Origin: Pagrus major
Taxonomy: Eukaryota > Chordata > Actinopteri > Spariformes > Sparidae
Direction: 5' to 3'
DNA length: 64,000 nt
Assembly: GCF_040436345.1 (NCBI RefSeq)
Contig: NC_133216.1
Coordinates: forward strand, 14,526,110-14,590,109
Shown here: positions 27,501 to 36,766 of the stretch, piece after piece
How the letters are laid out: each line of letters opens with the position of its first letter
Position numbering within the stretch: position 1 is the first letter of the stretch
Translations under genes and position numbers: made by a program
The notes under the pieces: generated by a model
Databases searched by the model: none
What the model was told of the DNA's origin: nothing
Seen by the model: only the letters and a program-made list of their open reading frames with translations

Positions 27501-30500
27501 GTTATAAGTGTATGACCTTAAAGTACTATGTTCTCTTTGATCATCCTCTGAGGGAATGAATATATAACTCTGTTTGCAGGGATATTTTTTGTTTTGTTTT
27601 GACCCTTTTTGTTCTCAGTAGCTAACCACACTCATGTCACTTGGTGCTGGTGTAACACTGCCCACTCCCAAAGTTAATAACTGCAATCAAATCCTGGCAG
27701 CATCTAACTGAATCTCTTTTGTTGCAGCTTGTTTCTCACTAATTTAGATAAATGGCTCATTGTGTTCCCTACTCGTCCGCCTCACCTCCCTGTGGTGTGC
27801 GTGTTTGCCTCTTGGTTAACCACCAGCATCCCTTTGTGTTTCCTCCAGGCCAGTGAGCTACCCAGAGAACCACTACAGTCTGTCTCCTGCAGGAGGCGAC
27901 AGAGTGCTGCCCTACAGAAACCCCTCAGCCAGCTTCTCCTCGCCCTCCTCGGGCCTGGTCAGCCTCTCCACCATGGGGCCCCCTGGAATCACACCAGGGC
28001 CCTTCGTACGCTACAAACCCTCACCTGACAGGTGAGTGTGTGTGTTCTTTTGTCCTCCGTCACTCCTTTGATCTTGATTAAACATGTCTGATATGACTCA
28101 TAACACAACATTACATTTTGTGCGCTCGAGTCGGATTATATCTGTTCTTACAACGAGGCTGAATAGTGTGCAGCAATCAGGTCTGCAGTTAGACGTGTAT
28201 GAACACACTGTCTCCCAGAAGGATCTGTTGTGTGGGTGGCTCTTCCTCACAGTGTGGAGGTTGATAACATCTCGCCCAACCAGAAAAATGTGTTTTATTC
28301 AACCGCCATCAGGATGCAAAACAAAAACTGAAATCCTCCTCTGCTCAGGCAAATCAAAACAGTCTTAGGGCTTTCTTAGTGTATTTGTTGTGTAGTCTAT
28401 TTATTTCACATATAACTGTGAGATAAATGTGTTTATAATCAAATACCTTCCCTCCTCCTATGATCTGTGTAGATATGGAACAGGACAGCGCCCCCTGCTG
28501 CCCTATGAGCCCCACCTCAGTGTGGACATCACCTCCAGTGGAGAGTCTTCCTCAGGCTTCACCAGTCAGGACAGCACCATGGAGCGCTGCAAAACTGGTA
28601 CGTCACTCTTTAAAGACCTGCATGGTTATGAAAGGATACTGTGAAAATTCAGTCATTATCTACTAACCCTCATTCTGATGGAAAGTCGGGTGAAGTCTTG
28701 TAGTCCACAAAGCAATTAAAAAAGAACATAAAATGGATTCATACAGCTCATCTGACGTAATCCAAGTCTCTGGAAACCCAGAGATCCCAAAATCAAGCAG
28801 TTATAATCAATATTTTAATTTAAAGGATTTATGGATCATATGCCTATCTGTGTGTGAAAGGGGATCTTCGTATTGATGATCCTGCAGTGAATTATCACCT
28901 CACCCGGCAGTTCCCCTTAGCTTAGTGGAGCTTAAGCGTTTCTTTTTTTTTTTAGTTCATTGTTTTAGTTTTCAGCTGCAGTGTTAGTCTTTTGGTCATT
29001 CTCACAGCTCTCATCAGCATTTTTTTCAGCTATCGCAGACAGCTGTAGCTGTACACTTCCTGCTCAAACAGCAAACATACACAGTTAGTAAGTAGCTGGT
29101 GAACATGGTGGAGCTTTTAGCAGCTAAAGACCCAGATATTTCACTCAACAGTTGGTGGAGACCAAAAACAGAGGTGAAAGGAGAGTGGATATTGGAGTTA
29201 CACTCATCAGGTGGCCAAAAACGTGACTCTAAATGGATGATAGTGTTGCACTGTATCTGCTGGATGTGTAAATAGGCAACTGTTTGCTGACATATTTGCC
29301 ATAGCAACTTAAAATGAGATGATTTGATGATTTTGAAGTTAATCACCTTGTCTTTTACTACACTCATCGTCTCAATATTGTTTCAGAGTGTGTGTGTACA
29401 GTAGAGTAGAGATGACAGAGTGTGATTTTGTCATTGGTGGGTAGGGGGAGGTCAGTGTTTAAATGTGCCATAAGTATTTAATCCTCTTTGCCAACCGTGG
29501 AGGTTCAGTGTAATTTACTTTAATCCTGTGAGTGTCTGTGTGTGTTTTCTGTCTAGAACCCCTCTGGCATGTCCCGGCGTCGTCATCTCGAGGACCGAGT
29601 GTTGGAGGGGGGCAGAGGAGGCTACCCAGACAGGACGTCCCGGGGAAAGACTCTCCAAACAGACACTCGAAGGTCAGACTCGTCATCACCCCGTCTCATT
29701 CGTTCATCCGTCACCTCTGAGTGTGTCTGATTTTGCCCTCTTGTACGTCCGCAGGGTGAGACTCAGTACTCCAGCCACTCCAGCAGTAACACCCTGTCCA
29801 GTAACGCCTCCAGCAGCCACAGCGACGAGCGGTGGTTCGACGGAGGAGCTGGAGGAGACCGAGGAGGCGGGGGTTGCCTCGGCGACCCAGCCGACGCTGA
29901 CCCCGACCTTCTTAACAAGGGGGGATCTAACGACAGCGGCATCGACGCCTCGACCCACTACAACAACACTCGCCACGGAAACATGTCCAACAGCCAGCCC
30001 CACAAGCCCATGCACATCTTCCCCAACTACAGCGGCGTCCAGGAGCTGTCCGTGGGAAGGAACAGCAGTGGCGGAGAGGCGAGGAGACGAGAGTCTTCAC
30101 CTATCATACCTGCCTCAGCCAATCAGAACAAAGGATACAGGACTAGGACATTCCCGCCTCCTGGCTCCAGTGCTGATAAAATGGATGCTTTTAAACCCAG
30201 GTAAGAGAGCGGCTCACTGATGAGATTAATCTTTTATGGAGAGTTTTATGAAGCAGATTTAGCCAAGATATGTGCTGGCTTGATTGTATGGAGAGAGTGT
30301 TGAGTTACATTCATAAATCTTACAGTTTAATGCTGCTCAGCGTAATGAAGTAATGTATGTACTTGGTAGTAACTTTTAACACATTTTAAGGAAACTGTAC
30401 TGAACCATACACCAAGGAGCAGCAGTTATGTACCACCCTCAGATCCTGTTTAAACAGTCGTATGATACATGAAAATGTATCTCTTTAAGGATTAAAGCAG

Positions 30501-33500
30501 CCTAATCCTTGTGAAACGTACAGATCATCATGTGATCTCTTCTGCTGGTGGACTCTTTGCTACCCCCACTTAATGAATACATGAAATCGTAAAACACACA
30601 AACATACACAGGGTTGGACCACTCTGTGTTGGATTAAAACAATCTGTGTTTAAACCCAGATGTTGCAGTCTGCTCTGGGATGTGTCAGACCGTAAACATA
30701 ATATAGAAACAAAATGAAATCAGAAGGCTGTAGGACACGGATGATTCAGCTCAGGTATTGTGCTGTAAGGTTTGTTTTGGTTACAATAGTGTTTTTGCTA
30801 AATGATGAAAAGGTCACTTGAATGTCCTTGAATTGTTGATTAGATGGTTTTGCATTTGTGAAGAATACGTTAGGTGGATGAAAGACATTTCAGATCACTA
30901 TTGTTAGTTGTAGTTCATAACTCATAACTGGAATTTAATGGCATACCTCATTGTCTGATCATTGAAGAGGAGGAAAGAGAAATATATGCTTCAAGAGGAA
31001 ATTATGCTCATGTAGCAAGACGACGCATGCAGAGCAGTAAAATAGACTCAATTTATTTTTCTATTATATTCATGTGTTTCTCTTGTGTGATTATAGTGAT
31101 GTTACATGTCAGAGAGTCGACCACAACTGTTTTTCAATTGCTTGACTATGATGATCTTTAAAGTAATACTTTACTCACCTTTGTATCTGTTAAATATAAA
31201 GCTACAGTCTAGCATAAAGACTAGAAACGGAGATGCAGCTAGCCTGGCTTTCTCCGAATAGAACACAAAAATCACATCAACACCTCTTAAGATCACTAAT
31301 TAACACACTTTATGGGTGCTGGTAGGCTGAGTTATGTGTAATTCTCTGTGTCAAAATGCCAAAATTGTTGCTAGATGGTCTTTCTGTGACTTGAATTATT
31401 TGAATGATCCTGCAAAGGAGCAAAAAATTAAACCATACTATGTAAGATGCAGTATTTAGTTCATCTTTATTTGATCTAGATAGCTTGTTCTTTTATATTA
31501 AATGAATGCAGCTTGCATCATAGTGCATTTCAGTCTATCTGTAACATAGACTTTTGAGATAATATGACTGTAAATATTGATCTTTTCCTCTGAAAAGGAT
31601 GGTAGACAGGCAGCCTATCCTCTGACAAACATTGTGTAAAATTATTATACCAAAGTTGAGCCTTTGAGAATCTTTCTCACAACAGTTGATAACAATGAAG
31701 AGACTTTCCCTCCTGCACTACACTCGGTGGCGTGTGGCTGATTGTATGCGTCACAACTTCTTCGGGCTAGCTGTGTTTAATTACATTGTGTTGATTTTGA
31801 TGCATTAATCACGTGTCTATCTGTGTGTCTTTTCCATCCTCTCAGGGCCTACACACCTCAAGGTTACAAGACTCCGACAGCAGAGAAAGCCCGGCCTGTC
31901 CGAGCCGCCACGACAACACCCACTTCAGCTCAGCTGAGCTCCATCCCTCTGTCCAGCTCCGCCCCCAAGGCCTTTTATGGAAAGAGCAGACAAACGGCCT
32001 GGATGAACGACGACTCTGGGCCGTCACCTTCAAATGCGACCACAACATCCAACTCTGACAGCAGCAGCAAGAAGTACGTTAGTGACTGAATGCTTCTGAT
32101 AAACCCAACAGCTTTAATCAGTTCCTGGAGCATCACAAGTTTTTAAATATAATGACTTTACAGAGCACAGCTTTAAATTAGTTTGATCTTTGAATCTTTG
32201 AAATGGAGGGAGTTTGATAGTCAGTACATGCAAAATATCACCATCATATCCTGCTATAAGACATAATGCTCAAGTCATTAAAGGTCATAGATTAGTCACT
32301 AATTGTAAATATGGAACAGGTTCAAAACATTAGAAAACTTGTGAGTGTCTGAGAAAAGTCTGAAAACCAGTCACGATAACACTGACCTGTAAACGCTTTG
32401 GGTGAATGTGAGGAGGCACAGGAAAGAGATGATTAAGAAAATAACATATCATCCTTTGTGTTCATGATGTTCAGGCAGGTGGATACAAATTCAAAGAACG
32501 TGTTTGGACAGCCTCGACTCCGAGCATCACTAAGGGACTTGCGTTCTCCACGCCGGACGTACAAAAGCACCATCGAAGATGACTTGAAGAGACTGATTAT
32601 CATGGACAACCCAGGAGAGGCACCACAAAGAGATCCAGTGAGCAACACACAAATACTTTCCAAACAGTCTTACTTTGATGAACATGCACACACAGCTCTG
32701 ATCCCTGTCACTTTTCACCCTGTAGTCTCCCAGACGAACCCTGCAGCGCACCTTTTCAGACGAGTCACTGTGCAGCGGGCGCAGAGAGTCCAGCTTCGAC
32801 TCTGAGAACCAGACGACCCCCACTGACGTGCTGTTCACCTCCACGCTGCCCACACGCAGACACGCCATCTCCAACCACGTCCAGGGCAAGAAGAGTGAGT
32901 TTACACTGCAACAACTTGTTTTCAGCAAGGTCAACAAAATGTACCAAAACAGTTGTGTTGAGTGTATTAGCTGCCAAGGTTTCACTCTGAGGGGATCCAA
33001 GGAGTTTAGTGGAAAGAAATCCTTTTTGGATTGATTTCTTAATTGTTTCATTCATAACTTCTGCAGCCTTGTAGTACAAGTGGAGTGCCTGTTTAAAATG
33101 GGACGATTTCAGCCTTCTCAAGAACTGTTTATTTAAACAACTTCACACTCGGCACTATGCTTCCTTGGTCCTGAGCAATACACCTGCCATGACATAGTTG
33201 CGTCTCCTAGCAACACACAAGCGTATGTGGCATTTGGGTGCAAAAGCTCAAAAATGTTTGAGTTTAGGGAAACAAAATGGCAAACTTACGAGACTTTACT
33301 GAGCTGAAACATCGACAGACTCTCTTTCTTCATCTGTTCTCGAATGTAGTGAAGCAAGTGTTGGATGAATGGTTGTTGAGAAAATTGTAAGACAGAAAGA
33401 GAGTTCTTCTGTTTTGGTTGATGTAGCTGCCCTTGTTTCATGCAGAGGTTTGTTTACTTACTGCAGCTGTTGTCCTCTCCTGTCCCTCAGTGCCTCTGTC

Positions 33501-36039
33501 TGCCTCCGAGCTGTCCCTCACAGAAGTTAGAGACAAAGTTCCCCCCCTGAGGAGGCTCGATCCTGGGCTGATGCCTCTTCCTGACACAGCCTGTGGACTG
33601 GAGTGGTCCAGCCTGGTCAACGCCGCTAAAGCTTACGAAGGTGAGGATGGAGACACTTGAGGGTTAGGATTGATCAACTTAAGCTCAGTGTGGGATTTGG
33701 GGGATTTTTCTGTTATGGCTTGGACCAAAGATTGTCGAATTATCAGCTGTGCTCAGGCAAGACAGTGCAGGTTTGGATGTATTCTGTTAAAAGTTGCTGA
33801 AAGTCAGGCTAAAAGTTTAAGCGTTCACAGCTGCTTACATTAACTACACTCGTATCAGTTTTATGTTTGGTTTTATTAGTTGATTTAATGCGCAACAAAT
33901 CTCAAATTCCTGAAAATGTAACTGATGTGTTGTAACGTAGAATTTGCAACATTTTTTAAAAAGTGGGCTTCATTAAATATAATCAACCAGCTTCTTAAAT
34001 CCCTTGTGGATGTGAGACATGTTGTCTGGATGTTGGGGGTTGATGGGTTTCACCATGGCTCGGCTCGTTCTGTCACACGACACTCCTGGGAAAGATACGG
34101 GAGCTCTGTGGGTTCATCTGTCTGGTCATGATGACCTGCTCCGCTTCCCAGCCACTGTTTCTTTTCTGGGTCTCTCTCCCGTCCCTTGTGTCCTCTAAAA
34201 CCACAAAGACAATCACAGCAAAGACAAACACACTAGACTCAACCTAGCACTTGATCCATAACCTCACCTGCTGCCAGACTCTCCTGTGTTGAGGTGTGAT
34301 TGTCTCGTGTACCCCAAGGGAAACCTGGGTAAAAAGACTCTTTTATGAACTTTTTAGAAAGAACGATTATGTGTCTCTGTTGCAGCACAAAGAGCAGTTT
34401 CCCTCTTCTCACTGACGGAGCCACAGGGTGGAGGTCCTGACATGAGACCAGTCGTCAGTCCAGTACAGTTTCACACTCCTCAGACACCTCGGACCACACC
34501 GACCTTCAGCGTGTAGGTTAACCTCACTGTCAATACAGTATTTGTTATAAAGTAGTGCATCTAGAAGACTGTAGTAATACAACTCCTCTAAATATTCTTG
34601 TTTTGTTATGTCTGTAGGCCTTTGTCACTACTGCCACCTTGTGGTGATTTACTTTCACTGAATCCCCAGGACGTTCACTCCTTTGAGTTTTAGTACCAGT
34701 ATCTGTGTTACCAGAAAGGGTGTTATTTTTGTTTCTGCCAATAAGTAATCAAAGTATGATATTATTGGAGCTGAAGAGCTTCAGTTCAGTTCAGTCACGC
34801 TGGAATTAATGTGCACACAAACAAACGCCAGTAAAACCTGTCCCGCAGGGTTGAGGGTATTTGCCTCAAGTAATGTGTGCTGTGTTTGTTTACAGTGACG
34901 AGGTGCCCAACGATCTGTCCGGGCGGCTCTACCACCTGGAAGTGATGTTAAAACAGCTGAACACTGACCTTGAGAGAGTGAGAATCTTTTTCTTTTCTTT
35001 TTTTTTGCCTTTATTAAACAGTTAAAAGTAGAAAGTCTTGATTATATTTTAACCCAGAAAGTGATAGTGATGTTGCATGCACCAACTAGGATGCACACTT
35101 TGATTTGTTTTATACTTTTACTGTCTCATATGGTAAAAAAAAAAAAACGTTTTTTACTTAATTAACTTTATTTAAAGGAATAATTTGACAAACAAAAAGT
35201 GACAAGATGTGCCTACCAACACCTTAAAATGTCTATGAAAGTATTGAAATGTTGGGTTTATTTTCTTTTTAAGCAATCCTTTATTTAGTTGTTTTGGAAG
35301 AGGGTTTACTCTGGACAGATTAGAGAAACCGAACTATGTGAATTTCTAAATTTTGTTTTTATTGTTGAATCCCTGATAGTTATATTTTTTGTTGAGGTCT
35401 GGAATCTTTATTTTTGGTATTGCCTAACCTGCAAAAGCCTACCAAAAGCAGCTGTAGTTAAATATCTTCAAAAGAAGAATTAAAAAATTTAAACGACAGT
35501 TGTCAGGGCATAAAACCAATGCTCTGCAGCTGTCAGTGGTAAAAAAAAAAAGTTAAAATCAAATTTCAAAGTGTATTGTGGATTTGGAGAATCGTGACAC
35601 CCCTAGTTTCCTGTGTTTATGCTGTGCTAAGCTAAGCTAAGCTAACTGCCTCTTGGCTGTTGCTTCATATTTCAAGGACAGGTACAAGAGTGGTTTCAAT
35701 CTTCTCATCTAAGTTTCAGCAAGAAAGTGAAAAAGTACATATCCCCAAAATGTCAAACTATTCCTTTAAATAACAGTAAAAAATCTTTTGTCCAGTTAAT
35801 TAAAAAGTAATAATTTCACTTCTTCCTCATCTTTCTTTCACCAGGAGAAGCAGGATAAAGTCGTTCTGCTGGCAGAGATGGCCAACCTGAGGGAGAACAA
35901 CCAGCGCCTGCAGGAGGAGAGTCTAACAGCCAGTGAGCAGCTACGCAAGTTCAGCAGGATTTTTACAAACCTCGACAAGCCAGAGAGTGACCACGAGGCT
36001 CGCCCCTTAACACACGAAACTGACTCAAAGAGGGAGTGA
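9990..36039 (+). CDS. sipa1l3: sipa1l3: signal-induced proliferation-associated 1-like protein 3 (SPAR3-type RapGAP), 22 coding exons
   Basis: Rap GTPase-activating protein of the SIPA1/SPAR family, which switches off Rap1/Rap2 at cell junctions and the cortical actin skeleton. Coding exons: 9990-10478, 10637-11615, 14576-14706, 17856-18044, 18605-18779, 19902-20005, 21626-21783, 21881-22463, 23350-23448, 23564-23739, 26215-26466, 27849-28031, 28473-28597, 29557-29672, 29755-30200, 31846-32073, 32475-32637, 32726-32894, 33491-33640, 34386-34512, 34896-34977, 35845-36039. All phases agree and give 1772 residues, close to the mammalian protein (about 1780). The RapGAP domain is at about 600-815, with the catalytic 'asparagine thumb' N698 in KRHIGNDIV. 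The PDZ domain is at about 945-1020 (core GQLGFHV). A low-complexity Ser/Pro region follows, then the SPAR C-terminal block (about 1480-1600) and a terminal coiled coil (about 1685-1755). SIPA1L3 rather than L1 or L2 is chosen from the recalled N-terminal block PKMGVRAR and the C-terminal wording. The start at 9990 gives an MNSYRD N-terminus, matching the family's MTTYR-type start. Confidence 0.92.
10637..11615 (+). CDS. sipa1l3: sipa1l3 coding exon 2 (residues 164-490)
   Basis: Begins in phase 0 after CTCCAAG and encodes [13 protein letters not shown] and [10 protein letters not shown]. It then encodes the conserved [15 protein letters not shown]...LFDLHEAA stretch and ends with [17 protein letters not shown] just before the donor AGAG|GTAATA (phase 1). 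This is the large exon typical of SIPA1L genes. Confidence 0.9.
11616..14575 (+). other. sipa1l3 intron (3.0 kb)
   Basis: No protein-like frame. A decayed family A repeat lies about 11710-11880 ('gttgtagactgaatta', 'catcttgggct'-like words) and another AT-rich one at 13900-14400. A (GT)n run is at about 12790-12816. Confidence 0.6.
14576..14706 (+). CDS. sipa1l3: sipa1l3 coding exon 3 (residues 490-533)
   Basis: Acceptor CTTCACCAG; joins as [19 protein letters not shown], then [12 protein letters not shown], the sequence leading into the RapGAP region. Ends GAG|GTACGC, phase 0. Confidence 0.9.
17119..17176 (+). repeat. alternating TG/CG microsatellite
   Basis: A (TG)n tract interrupted by a (CG)n core and one TTTG, an almost perfectly alternating purine-pyrimidine run in the intron before RapGAP exon 4. 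Confidence 0.8.
17356..17638 (+). repeat. MITE-like element, family A, near full length
   Basis: Starts 'gggctgcaactaaagattat' and ends in an inverted relative of the same words ('tagatcgttgcaactct'). It carries the internal words 'agtgagcccaagatgaagtc', 'cacatttaagaggcag' and 'ttgacttcttg'. This is the form that defines the family's inverted ends. Confidence 0.7.
17856..18044 (+). CDS. sipa1l3: sipa1l3 coding exon 4 (residues 534-596)
   Basis: Acceptor CACATTCAG; encodes [12 protein letters not shown] and [20 protein letters not shown], family-invariant sequence directly before the RapGAP domain. Ends GGG|GTGAGT, phase 0. Confidence 0.9.
18605..18779 (+). CDS. sipa1l3: sipa1l3 coding exon 5 (residues 597-655), RapGAP start
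   Basis: Acceptor CTCTTGTAG; encodes [20 protein letters not shown] and [12 protein letters not shown], the first strands of the RapGAP fold. Donor AAGA|GTGAGT, phase 1. Confidence 0.9.
19489..19800 (+). repeat. interspersed repeat ('gggaccagtgtgtagaattc' family)
   Basis: Contains 'aagggaccagtgtgtagaat', 'ggtggccact', 'gagccagtttggtttgtctg', 'ttctgggctactgtagaaac' and 'cctgccaatagatcc', all diagnostic of a very common teleost nonautonomous element about 300-400 bases long. It lies in the sipa1l3 RapGAP intron just upstream of exon 6. Confidence 0.7.
19902..20005 (+). CDS. sipa1l3: sipa1l3 coding exon 6 (residues 655-689), RapGAP
   Basis: Acceptor TTTCCACAG; encodes [20 protein letters not shown] followed by [14 protein letters not shown]. 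Donor CAG|GTAAGA, phase 0. Confidence 0.9.
21626..21783 (+). CDS. sipa1l3: sipa1l3 coding exon 7 (residues 690-742), catalytic RapGAP exon
   Basis: Acceptor CTCCCTCAG; encodes [20 protein letters not shown] with the asparagine thumb N698 that replaces the arginine finger in RapGAPs, then [20 protein letters not shown]. Donor ACAG|GTAAAT, phase 2. Confidence 0.92.
21881..22463 (+). CDS. sipa1l3: sipa1l3 coding exon 8 (residues 742-936), RapGAP end and linker
   Basis: Acceptor TTCTCTTAG; encodes [13 protein letters not shown], the helix [20 protein letters not shown] and the [15 protein letters not shown] block between the RapGAP and PDZ domains. Donor AAAG|GTGAGA, phase 0. Confidence 0.92.
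22464..23349 (+). other. sipa1l3 intron between RapGAP and PDZ exons
   Basis: 886 bases, AT-rich, no protein-like frame and no repeat I recognise. Confidence 0.6.
23350..23448 (+). CDS. sipa1l3: sipa1l3 coding exon 9 (residues 937-969), PDZ start
   Basis: Acceptor CCTCACCAG; encodes [17 protein letters not shown], with GQLGFHV as the carboxylate-binding loop of the PDZ domain. Donor GAG|GTACCG, phase 0. Confidence 0.9.
23564..23739 (+). CDS. sipa1l3: sipa1l3 coding exon 10 (residues 970-1028), PDZ end
   Basis: Acceptor GGTTTTGCAG; encodes [20 protein letters not shown] and [20 protein letters not shown]. Donor GCAG|GTGTGT, phase 2. Confidence 0.9.
23740..26214 (+). other. sipa1l3 intron with purine/pyrimidine tracts
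   Basis: 2.5 kb without a coding exon I can support. Holds (GT)n at 24291-24320, a (CT)n tract at about 24530-24568, a G-run at 24629-24639, (AAAT)n at 24645-24665 and a second CT-rich tract at 25940-25996. The 24690-25070 part is GC-richer with short ATG-led frames and could be an internal promoter or exon; this is not demonstrated. Confidence 0.5.
24530..24568 (+). repeat. (CT)n microsatellite
   Basis: Uninterrupted CTCTCT run of nearly 40 bases. It makes the minus-strand frame here look long and protein-like when it is simple sequence. Confidence 0.85.
26215..26466 (+). CDS. sipa1l3: sipa1l3 coding exon 11 (residues 1028-1112)
   Basis: Acceptor TGTCTTTAG; a proline-rich linker exon ending [13 protein letters not shown], matching the family's PFRESQ-type block. 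Donor AGAG|GTGAGA, phase 2. The first part ([10 protein letters not shown]) is the least certain. Confidence 0.82.
26467..27848 (+). other. sipa1l3 intron with LINE-like tail
   Basis: 1.4 kb intron with no exon signal. Part of it, about 26930-27072, is repeat-derived; see the separate entry. Confidence 0.6.
26930..27072 (+). repeat. retroelement 3'-tail-like repeat
   Basis: The words 'ctgccctcttggccaggtct', 'gaaaaagattttgatctcaa' and 'agagactt' followed by an A-run are those of a common fish interspersed repeat 3' end. I recall this as LINE-derived; the exact family is uncertain. Confidence 0.45.
27849..28031 (+). CDS. sipa1l3: sipa1l3 coding exon 12 (residues 1112-1173)
   Basis: Acceptor TTCCTCCAG; encodes [20 protein letters not shown] and [10 protein letters not shown], both recognisable SIPA1L3 blocks. 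Donor ACAG|GTGAGT, phase 2. Confidence 0.88.
28473..28597 (+). CDS. sipa1l3: sipa1l3 coding exon 13 (residues 1173-1215)
   Basis: Acceptor CTGTGTAG; encodes [18 protein letters not shown], the Ser-rich motif of the family. Donor ACTG|GTACGT, phase 1. Confidence 0.88.
28640..28800 (+). repeat. MITE-like element, family B, fragment
   Basis: Shares 'gatggaaagtcgggtgaagt', 'ttgtagtccacaaa', 'gcagctc(a/g)tctg' and 'gtaatccaagtctctgga' with the fuller copy at 57959-58470. Confidence 0.6.
28880..29335 (+). repeat. interspersed repeat ('aacatggtggagcttttagc')
   Basis: Contains 'aacatggtggagcttttagc', 'gttggtggagaccaaaaaca', 'atcaggtggcc', 'atctgctggatgtgtaaata' and 'aactgtttgctgac'. I recognise this as a frequent teleost repeat. 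Limits approximate. Confidence 0.5.
29557..29672 (+). CDS. sipa1l3: sipa1l3 coding exon 14 (residues 1215-1253)
   Basis: Acceptor TCTGTCTAG; encodes EPLWHVPA and [10 protein letters not shown]. The donor is AAG|GTCAGA, a weaker site; phase 0. The reading frame across it is confirmed by the next exon. Confidence 0.88.
29755..30200 (+). CDS. sipa1l3: sipa1l3 coding exon 15 (residues 1254-1402)
   Basis: Acceptor CGTCCGCAG; encodes [20 protein letters not shown], then SDERWFD and [12 protein letters not shown]. Donor CCCAG|GTAAGA, phase 2. Confidence 0.9.
30201..31845 (+). other. sipa1l3 intron (1.6 kb)
   Basis: No coding signal. 31160-31335 holds a fragment of the family C foldback element ('gcataaagactagaaac', 'agctagcctggct'). 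Confidence 0.55.
31846..32073 (+). CDS. sipa1l3: sipa1l3 coding exon 16 (residues 1402-1478)
   Basis: Acceptor CATCCTCTCAG; a Ser/Thr/Pro-rich exon encoding [17 protein letters not shown], aligning with the mammalian YPAQVYKTASAETPRP block. Donor AGAA|GTACGT, phase 2. Confidence 0.83.
32475..32637 (+). CDS. sipa1l3: sipa1l3 coding exon 17 (residues 1478-1532)
   Basis: Acceptor GATGTTCAG; encodes [20 protein letters not shown] and the [15 protein letters not shown] motif, the start of the SPAR C-terminal domain. Donor CCA|GTGAGC, phase 0. Confidence 0.9.
32726..32894 (+). CDS. sipa1l3: sipa1l3 coding exon 18 (residues 1533-1589)
   Basis: Acceptor CACCCTGTAG; encodes [20 protein letters not shown] and [27 protein letters not shown] resembles a basophilic kinase or 14-3-3 type site. 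Donor AAGA|GTGAGT, phase 1. Confidence 0.9.
32895..34385 (+). other. sipa1l3 introns around exon 19
   Basis: Apart from exon 19 (33491-33640) these two introns (596 and 745 bases) show no coding signal and no repeat I can name. Confidence 0.5.
33491..33640 (+). CDS. sipa1l3: sipa1l3 coding exon 19 (residues 1589-1639)
   Basis: Acceptor GTCCCTCAG; encodes [20 protein letters not shown] and [20 protein letters not shown], then VNAAKAYE. Donor CGAAG|GTGAGG, phase 1. Confidence 0.9.
34386..34512 (+). CDS. sipa1l3: sipa1l3 coding exon 20 (residues 1639-1681)
   Basis: Acceptor TCTGTTGCAG; encodes QRAVSLFSL and [13 protein letters not shown]. The donor GT|GTAGGT after 34512 is chosen because it gives phase 2 for exon 21. 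The intron begins with an in-frame TAG, so failure to splice would truncate the protein before the coiled coil. Confidence 0.82.
34896..34977 (+). CDS. sipa1l3: sipa1l3 coding exon 21 (residues 1681-1708)
   Basis: Acceptor TTGTTTACAG; encodes [20 protein letters not shown], the first heptads of the C-terminal leucine-rich coiled coil. Donor AGA|GTGAGA, phase 0. Confidence 0.9.
35170..35771 (+). repeat. MITE, family C, full length with near-perfect inverted ends
   Basis: Starts 'atttaaaggaataatttgac' and ends with its inverted form ('tgtcaaactattcctttaaa'), 20 of 21 bases matching. The 3' part holds 'gctaagctaagctaagctaa', then 'cttcatatttcaaggacagg' and 'gtttcaatcttctcatctaa'. About 600 bases in the intron between the two coiled-coil exons. 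Confidence 0.75.
35845..36039 (+). CDS. sipa1l3: sipa1l3 coding exon 22 (residues 1709-1772), stop
   Basis: Acceptor TCTTTCACCAG; encodes [20 protein letters not shown], then [20 protein letters not shown] and a short divergent tail ending at TGA 36037-36039. The coiled-coil wording matches the SIPA1L family C-terminus. Confidence 0.92.
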   Translation, partial: EKQDKVVLLAEMANLRENNQRLQEESLTASEQLRKFSRIFTNLDKPESDHEARPLTHETDSKRE

Positions 36040-36054
36040 TGCCAGCGCCTGTAG

Positions 36055-36105
36055 TAGAAGAAGAAGAAGAAGAAGAAGAAGAAGAAGAAGAAGAAGAAGA
36101 AGAAG
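36055..36105 (+). repeat. (GAA)n microsatellite just after the sipa1l3 stop
   Basis: Sixteen uninterrupted AAG/GAA triplets begin about 18 bases after the stop codon, so the tract sits at the very start of the 3' UTR. On the other strand it is a run of TTC. Confidence 0.9.
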
Positions 36106-36740
36106 AGCGTGAGATTCAGACCACAGAGGGAGGGCAACTGTGAGAGAGAAATACCCATAATTCCATGCACACACAGGGGCGGCAGAGGTCACGATGATGT
36201 CACCGCACTCAGCTTCCACTGGACTGCCTTAAACCGTAGAAAGCAAGAAAAAGACGATCGATTTTTAAAACTCAACACTCCCTGTGCACAGACAGAGCAG
36301 AGACCCTCCCTCTCTATTCTCTGAGCCTGTCTATTTTTATAAACTGAAGTCTTATACACTTGTCTTATATATAAATATATGCTACTATGCCAGAGGAGCG
36401 AGTAGGAGAGGAGACTGTTTGTTTTAGAGAATACTACATCACCTGGAGAGGCCTAATACTGTTCCTGCAGCGAATCAGCCAAAAAAAAAAAGAAAAAAAA
36501 AAAAAGACTCATTACAGACTGCATCTCCCAGAATGCACTAGAAGTAATGGAGGCTCTACAGACATGGTACTGTAGATAGATGCCTGTGTGGTACAATTCT
36601 CATGTATCAATATTATCTATATTGTACTGATATTGTATAACAGTTGTACTAAAGAGGTGTGTGTGCGTGAGCGTGTGTTTGTGTGTAACTGATGGTACAG
36701 CACAGTGTTTGTGCTCAAGGCTAGATGCGTTTTATTATTG

Positions 36741-36766
36741 GTGTGTGTGTGTGTGTGTGTGTGTGA
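36741..36766 (+). repeat. (GT)n microsatellite
   Basis: About twelve GT units in the sipa1l3 3' region. Confidence 0.85.

Larger units (their letters stand above)
28598..29556 (+). other. sipa1l3 intron filled by two repeats
   Basis: Nearly all of this 959-base intron is repeat-derived: a family B fragment (28640-28800) followed by a second interspersed repeat (28880-29335). No coding signal. Confidence 0.55.
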
